Assembly: GCA_029882235.1 (NCBI GenBank)
Contig: JAOULB010000054.1
Span: 1 to 9,074 of the forward strand
Length of the DNA stretch: 9,074 nucleotides
Origin: Gammaproteobacteria bacterium
GTDB taxonomy: Bacteria; Pseudomonadota; Gammaproteobacteria; UBA6429; Thiohalophilaceae
Direction of reading: 5' to 3'
The position numbers were made by a program, and so were the translations under genes. The notes under the pieces were generated by a model that worked only from the letters and a program-made list of their open reading frames with translations, was not told the DNA's origin and made no database searches. Positions 6,648 to 9,074 of this stretch are shown piece after piece; position 1 is the stretch's first letter, and each line of letters opens with the position of its first letter.

Positions 6648-7238
6648 ATGGAACTCATCATTAAATTAGAGGCGTTGTTAAACAAAGCTAATCCAGCTGA
6701 GTTTCTTGCGCCCCTCGCATTACGATTATATTTGGCCCCTATATTCTGGATGGCAGGATATAGCAAAATGACGGGTTTCGAAAATACTGCTGCATGGTTT
6801 GGTAATCCCGACTGGGGCCTTGGTCTCCCTGCCCCAACCTTAATGGCCTTTCTAGCCACTGCGACCGAAGTTGTTGGTGCAGTGATGTTATTGCTTGGCT
6901 TTGGTGTGCGATATATCAGCATTCCATTAATGATTACCATGCTTGTCGCGATTTTTGCCGTACATCTTCAGCACGGCTGGCAGGCGATTGCTGATAAAAG
7001 CTTCTGTTTGTTTAACTGTAGTGATGCCGTAGCAGCCTCTGAAAAACTGGCTAAGGCAAAAGAAATTCTAAAAGAACATGGCAACTATGAATGGCTGACT
7101 GAACAGGGAAGTTTTGTAGTTTTAAACAATGGCATCGAATTCGCCGTCACCTATTTTATTATGTTGCTGGTATTGTTCTTTATTGGCAGCGGCAAACTGA
7201 GTGTTGATCACCTGTTATGTAAAAAGTTCTGTAAGTAA
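6648..7238 (+). CDS. hvfX: DoxX-family inner-membrane protein, HvfX type
   Basis: A 196-aa DoxX-like integral membrane protein, the usual fourth member of EGKCG-peptide clusters; its biochemical role is not established. About four membrane segments are visible (roughly 20-38, 64-86, 88-107 and 163-181). The family-like stretch R26-Y38 (LRLYLAPIFWMAGYSK) opens the first, and HLQHGWQAIAD (106-116) follows the third. It carries an extra domain between membrane segments three and four (108-160), with C120-x3-C124, and a second C-x3-C pair at the extreme C-terminus (191, 195). These Cys could bind metal or form disulfides. GGAG at 6637-6640 lies 7 nt before the ATG. It follows hvfC by 72 nt without a terminator and is followed by a strong one, making it the last gene of the operon. 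The HvfX name is my recollection of family nomenclature; DoxX membership is the firmer part. Confidence 0.88.
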   Translation: MELIIKLEALLNKANPAEFLAPLALRLYLAPIFWMAGYSKMTGFENTAAWFGNPDWGLGLPAPTLMAFLATATEVVGAVMLLLGFGVRYISIPLMITMLVAIFAVHLQHGWQAIADKSFCLFNCSDAVAASEKLAKAKEILKEHGNYEWLTEQGSFVVLNNGIEFAVTYFIMLLVLFFIGSGKLSVDHLLCKKFCK

Positions 7239-7273
7239 GTTTTATCCTCCTGAGAAAACCGAGTGGTATGTTT

Positions 7274-7299
7274 CCGGCGACTAGTTCGCCGGTTTTTTT
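7274..7299 (+). terminator. intrinsic terminator of the RiPP operon
   Basis: CCGGCGA (7274-7280), loop CTAGT, TCGCCGG (7286-7292), then seven T (7293-7299). It begins 35 nt after the DoxX gene stop. The T tract is on the plus strand only: on the minus strand the stem is not followed by T residues, so it should not serve the convergent gene ending at 7301 equally well. Confidence 0.93.
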
Positions 7300-7300
7300 A

Positions 7301-8581
7301 TTACTGACTCAATAATTTATTCAGCTTATTAATAACTTCATCGGTGTCCCAGTGAATCGCCGCATTCACGCCATATTTTATTTTTCCGTCAGGGCCAATA
7401 ACAAAGGTTGAAGGAAAGGCGATCACGCGCCACTGTTTTGCCATCTTTCCTTCTGGATCAACGAGCACTGGAAAATCAACTTTCACCTGCTGCATGAAGT
7501 CTCTTATTTGTTTTGGTGATTCCGCATAGTTTATTGAAATCAGCTGAAACTGCTTATTTTTCATTTTTTCACGCAAACGATTGAGTGAAGGGATTTCTTC
7601 AACACAGGGCGGACACCAGGTCGCCCAGAAGTTGATCACGGTCACTTTGCCAGTAAAATCAGAGACTGAATAAAGTTTGCCATTGACGTCGCGTAAAGCG
7701 AAGGCTTGCGGTTTCGTTTTACCCCTGTAGGGCTTAATTTTATCATCTACACCTGAATCAGTAGATTTTGACTGTGCACTAATTTGCTGGACGGGTTTTA
7801 ATGGATAATCGTGTTTTTCTAATAGTGGAATAATGGTTTTGATTCGGGCGGCAATTATCTTTAATCTGTTTAACGTCGCTTCCGCCTCATCTCGATGGTA
7901 AAACAGTGAAGTTACGCCTTTCATAATCTCTGTATATACAGGCGCATGCTTTTGCAGCATTTTCGTCATCACAGGATTATACCAACGATTTGAATGCTTC
8001 TCTGCCTGAAATAGATAAACTGGAACCGAAGTCACTTTGACTACATCAACAAATGTGGGGGGTTCGCCTAAAGCAGGGATCTCTGCAAACAGATTAGGTG
8101 AAAACAAAACCACACCGATAAGTGATCGTTTTTTCGGTTTTAACTCCTGCCAGGCATAGGCACCGCGCAAAGCCGGTACAGAGCCATAGGAACCACTGAC
8201 GATCAGTATTTTATATTTCCCATTTTCTGAAATTTTTTGAATCAGTTCGCCAACTAATTTTGATGGAATTTTTCTTAACGACTGTGCACCTCGCGGTAAA
8301 AATAGCGCTTCCAGCAGATTCGTCTGCCAGACCTGCACACCTAAAGCACCGAGATCTTTTGCAACCTGTTGATGCCGTGCATTTACCCCATAGCCCGGAG
8401 AAATCCATAGCGCTCTGATCCGGCTTTCATTTCCGTAGACATCAGCAACAACTTCAACATCCGCTGATAATTCAATTGATTTTTGCACGAAAGATGCATA
8501 AGCATTATTGTTATGGGTGATAATTAATACACCAACAATGCAAAATTTTAAAACTAATTTAATCGGTAGACGTAATTTCAT
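7301..8581 (-). CDS. exported alpha/beta-hydrolase-like domain fused to a TlpA-type thioredoxin
   Basis: A 426-aa two-domain protein. The N-terminus is a Sec signal peptide (MKLRLPIK, hydrophobic 9-22, cut after AYA at 29), so it should act in the periplasm. Residues about 40-250 resemble an alpha/beta hydrolase: strand and loop LWISPGYG (58-65), a nucleophile-elbow-like SGSYG (129-133, candidate Ser131), and later strands LIGVVLFSPN and VPVYLFQAE. The catalytic acid and His are not certain (His229 is one option). After a linker (260-290), residues 290-426 are a TlpA/ResA-like thioredoxin fold with WATWCPPC (319-326), the following Glu-Glu (328-329) and cis-Pro 390 in AFPSTF, as in thiol-disulfide reductases. 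The ATG overlaps the bioA stop (ATGA, 8578-8581), so it is translationally coupled to bioA. I do not recognise this fusion as a named protein. The redox domain is secure; the hydrolase assignment is moderate and may be a non-catalytic relative. Confidence 0.87.
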   Translation of the reverse strand: MKLRLPIKLVLKFCIVGVLIITHNNNAYASFVQKSIELSADVEVVADVYGNESRIRALWISPGYGVNARHQQVAKDLGALGVQVWQTNLLEALFLPRGAQSLRKIPSKLVGELIQKISENGKYKILIVSGSYGSVPALRGAYAWQELKPKKRSLIGVVLFSPNLFAEIPALGEPPTFVDVVKVTSVPVYLFQAEKHSNRWYNPVMTKMLQKHAPVYTEIMKGVTSLFYHRDEAEATLNRLKIIAARIKTIIPLLEKHDYPLKPVQQISAQSKSTDSGVDDKIKPYRGKTKPQAFALRDVNGKLYSVSDFTGKVTVINFWATWCPPCVEEIPSLNRLREKMKNKQFQLISINYAESPKQIRDFMQQVKVDFPVLVDPEGKMAKQWRVIAFPSTFVIGPDGKIKYGVNAAIHWDTDEVINKLNKLLSQ

Positions 8582-9074
8582 ATCTCATTCAGTACACTTG
8601 TCATAACAGCCGTCAGTTTTGATAAATCCGTGTTATTTATTATATAAGGTGGCATCAGATAAACCAGCTTGCCAAAGGGTCGAATCCATACTCCCGCTTC
8701 AACAAATTTCTCTGTTATGCTTTTCATGTCGACGGGTTGTTTCATTTCAACAACACCAATAGCACCAAGCACACGAACATCCTGAACATTTTCATAATTT
8801 CTGCATTCTGCTAAACCAGAAGATAGTTCTTTTTCTATACGTTTGATATTTTCCTGCCAGGGTGACGAAAGTAATAATTCAATACTCCGCAAGGCAATGG
8901 CACAGGCAAGTGGGTTTGCCATAAAGGTTGGTCCATGCATAAACACACCGGGCTCTCCCTGGCTAATGGTGGCGCTCACATCTTTGGTTGTTAAGGTCGC
9001 GGCCATGCTTAAATAACCGCCGGTGAGCGCCTTACCCACACACATAATATCAGGCTCAATGTCTGCATAATCGG
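8578..9074 (-). CDS. bioA: adenosylmethionine-8-amino-7-oxononanoate aminotransferase, N-terminal part outside window
   Basis: BioA is a PLP enzyme of biotin synthesis that transfers an amino group from S-adenosylmethionine to 8-amino-7-oxononanoate (KAPA), giving 7,8-diaminononanoate (DAPA). The window holds about the last 165 codons, open to the right edge without a start; the frame continues upstream of Met at 9045 (DYADIEPDI). Diagnostic motifs: GKALTGGYLS with the PLP-binding Lys, FMHGPTFMANPLACA, and GVWIRPFGKLVYLMPPYI, which contains the substrate carboxylate-binding Arg. These match the well-studied enterobacterial enzyme almost residue for residue. The stop overlaps the start of the hydrolase-thioredoxin gene. 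No other biotin gene is in view. Confidence 0.96.
   Translation of the reverse strand, partial: DYADIEPDIMCVGKALTGGYLSMAATLTTKDVSATISQGEPGVFMHGPTFMANPLACAIALRSIELLLSSPWQENIKRIEKELSSGLAECRNYENVQDVRVLGAIGVVEMKQPVDMKSITEKFVEAGVWIRPFGKLVYLMPPYIINNTDLSKLTAVMTSVLNEI

Noticed and set aside
7274..7299. Bidirectional terminator for both convergent transcripts
   Set aside because: The minus-strand reading of the stem is preceded by A residues and followed by GGAAAC, not a T run, so only plus-strand termination is supported.
8211..8408. 65-codon minus-strand frame inside the hydrolase-thioredoxin gene
   Set aside because: It is an out-of-frame shadow of the larger gene, which has a signal peptide and conserved motifs across this stretch.

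Overview
The window reads as a chromosomal segment of a Gram-negative bacterium, most likely a gammaproteobacterium with moderately AT-leaning base composition. RadA is typical of bacteria generally. BioA carries motifs nearly identical to the enterobacterial enzyme. Several products have Sec signal peptides, and the central operon is of a type best known from Haemophilus and other gammaproteobacteria. I cannot fix the genus from the sequence alone. No rRNA, tRNA, insertion sequence, phage gene or CRISPR array was seen.

Layout. Positions 1-1172 (minus) hold radA, cut at its C-terminus by the window edge. Two plus-strand genes follow, 1291-3114 and 3233-4363. Both encode membrane-anchored diguanylate cyclases with intact GGEEF active sites and RxxD inhibitory sites; the first also has a PAS domain with a FixL-like histidine. 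Next comes a four-gene plus-strand operon at 4586-7238: a secreted Cys-rich repeat peptide (HvfA/BufA2 type), a DUF692/MNIO iron oxidase (HvfB/BufB type), a DUF2063 partner protein (HvfC/BufC type) and a DoxX-family membrane protein (HvfX type). It closes with a strong intrinsic terminator at 7274-7299. Facing it on the minus strand are an unusual exported alpha/beta-hydrolase-thioredoxin fusion (7301-8581) and, overlapping its start by 4 nt, the 3' part of bioA (8578 to the right edge).

The most notable system is the 4586-7238 operon. It matches the recently described copper-binding RiPP (ribosomally made, post-translationally modified peptide) clusters called oxazolins or bufferins. In those, a multi-iron MNIO enzyme with its DUF2063 partner modifies cysteines of EGKCG motifs so that the exported peptide binds copper. 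This precursor has eight such motifs (seven EGKCG, one EGNCG) arranged in a block-duplicated pattern. No copper regulator, ECF sigma factor or copper exporter lies beside it; control would have to come from elsewhere or through the 222-nt upstream region, which has a palindromic site, an extended -10 and two small hairpins.

The two cyclases upstream are co-directional with the operon, and no convincing terminator separates them from it. A functional link between c-di-GMP signalling and the RiPP is possible but unproven. The hydrolase-thioredoxin fusion coupled to bioA is the second item worth attention, because its domain pairing and its operon partner do not suggest an obvious shared pathway.
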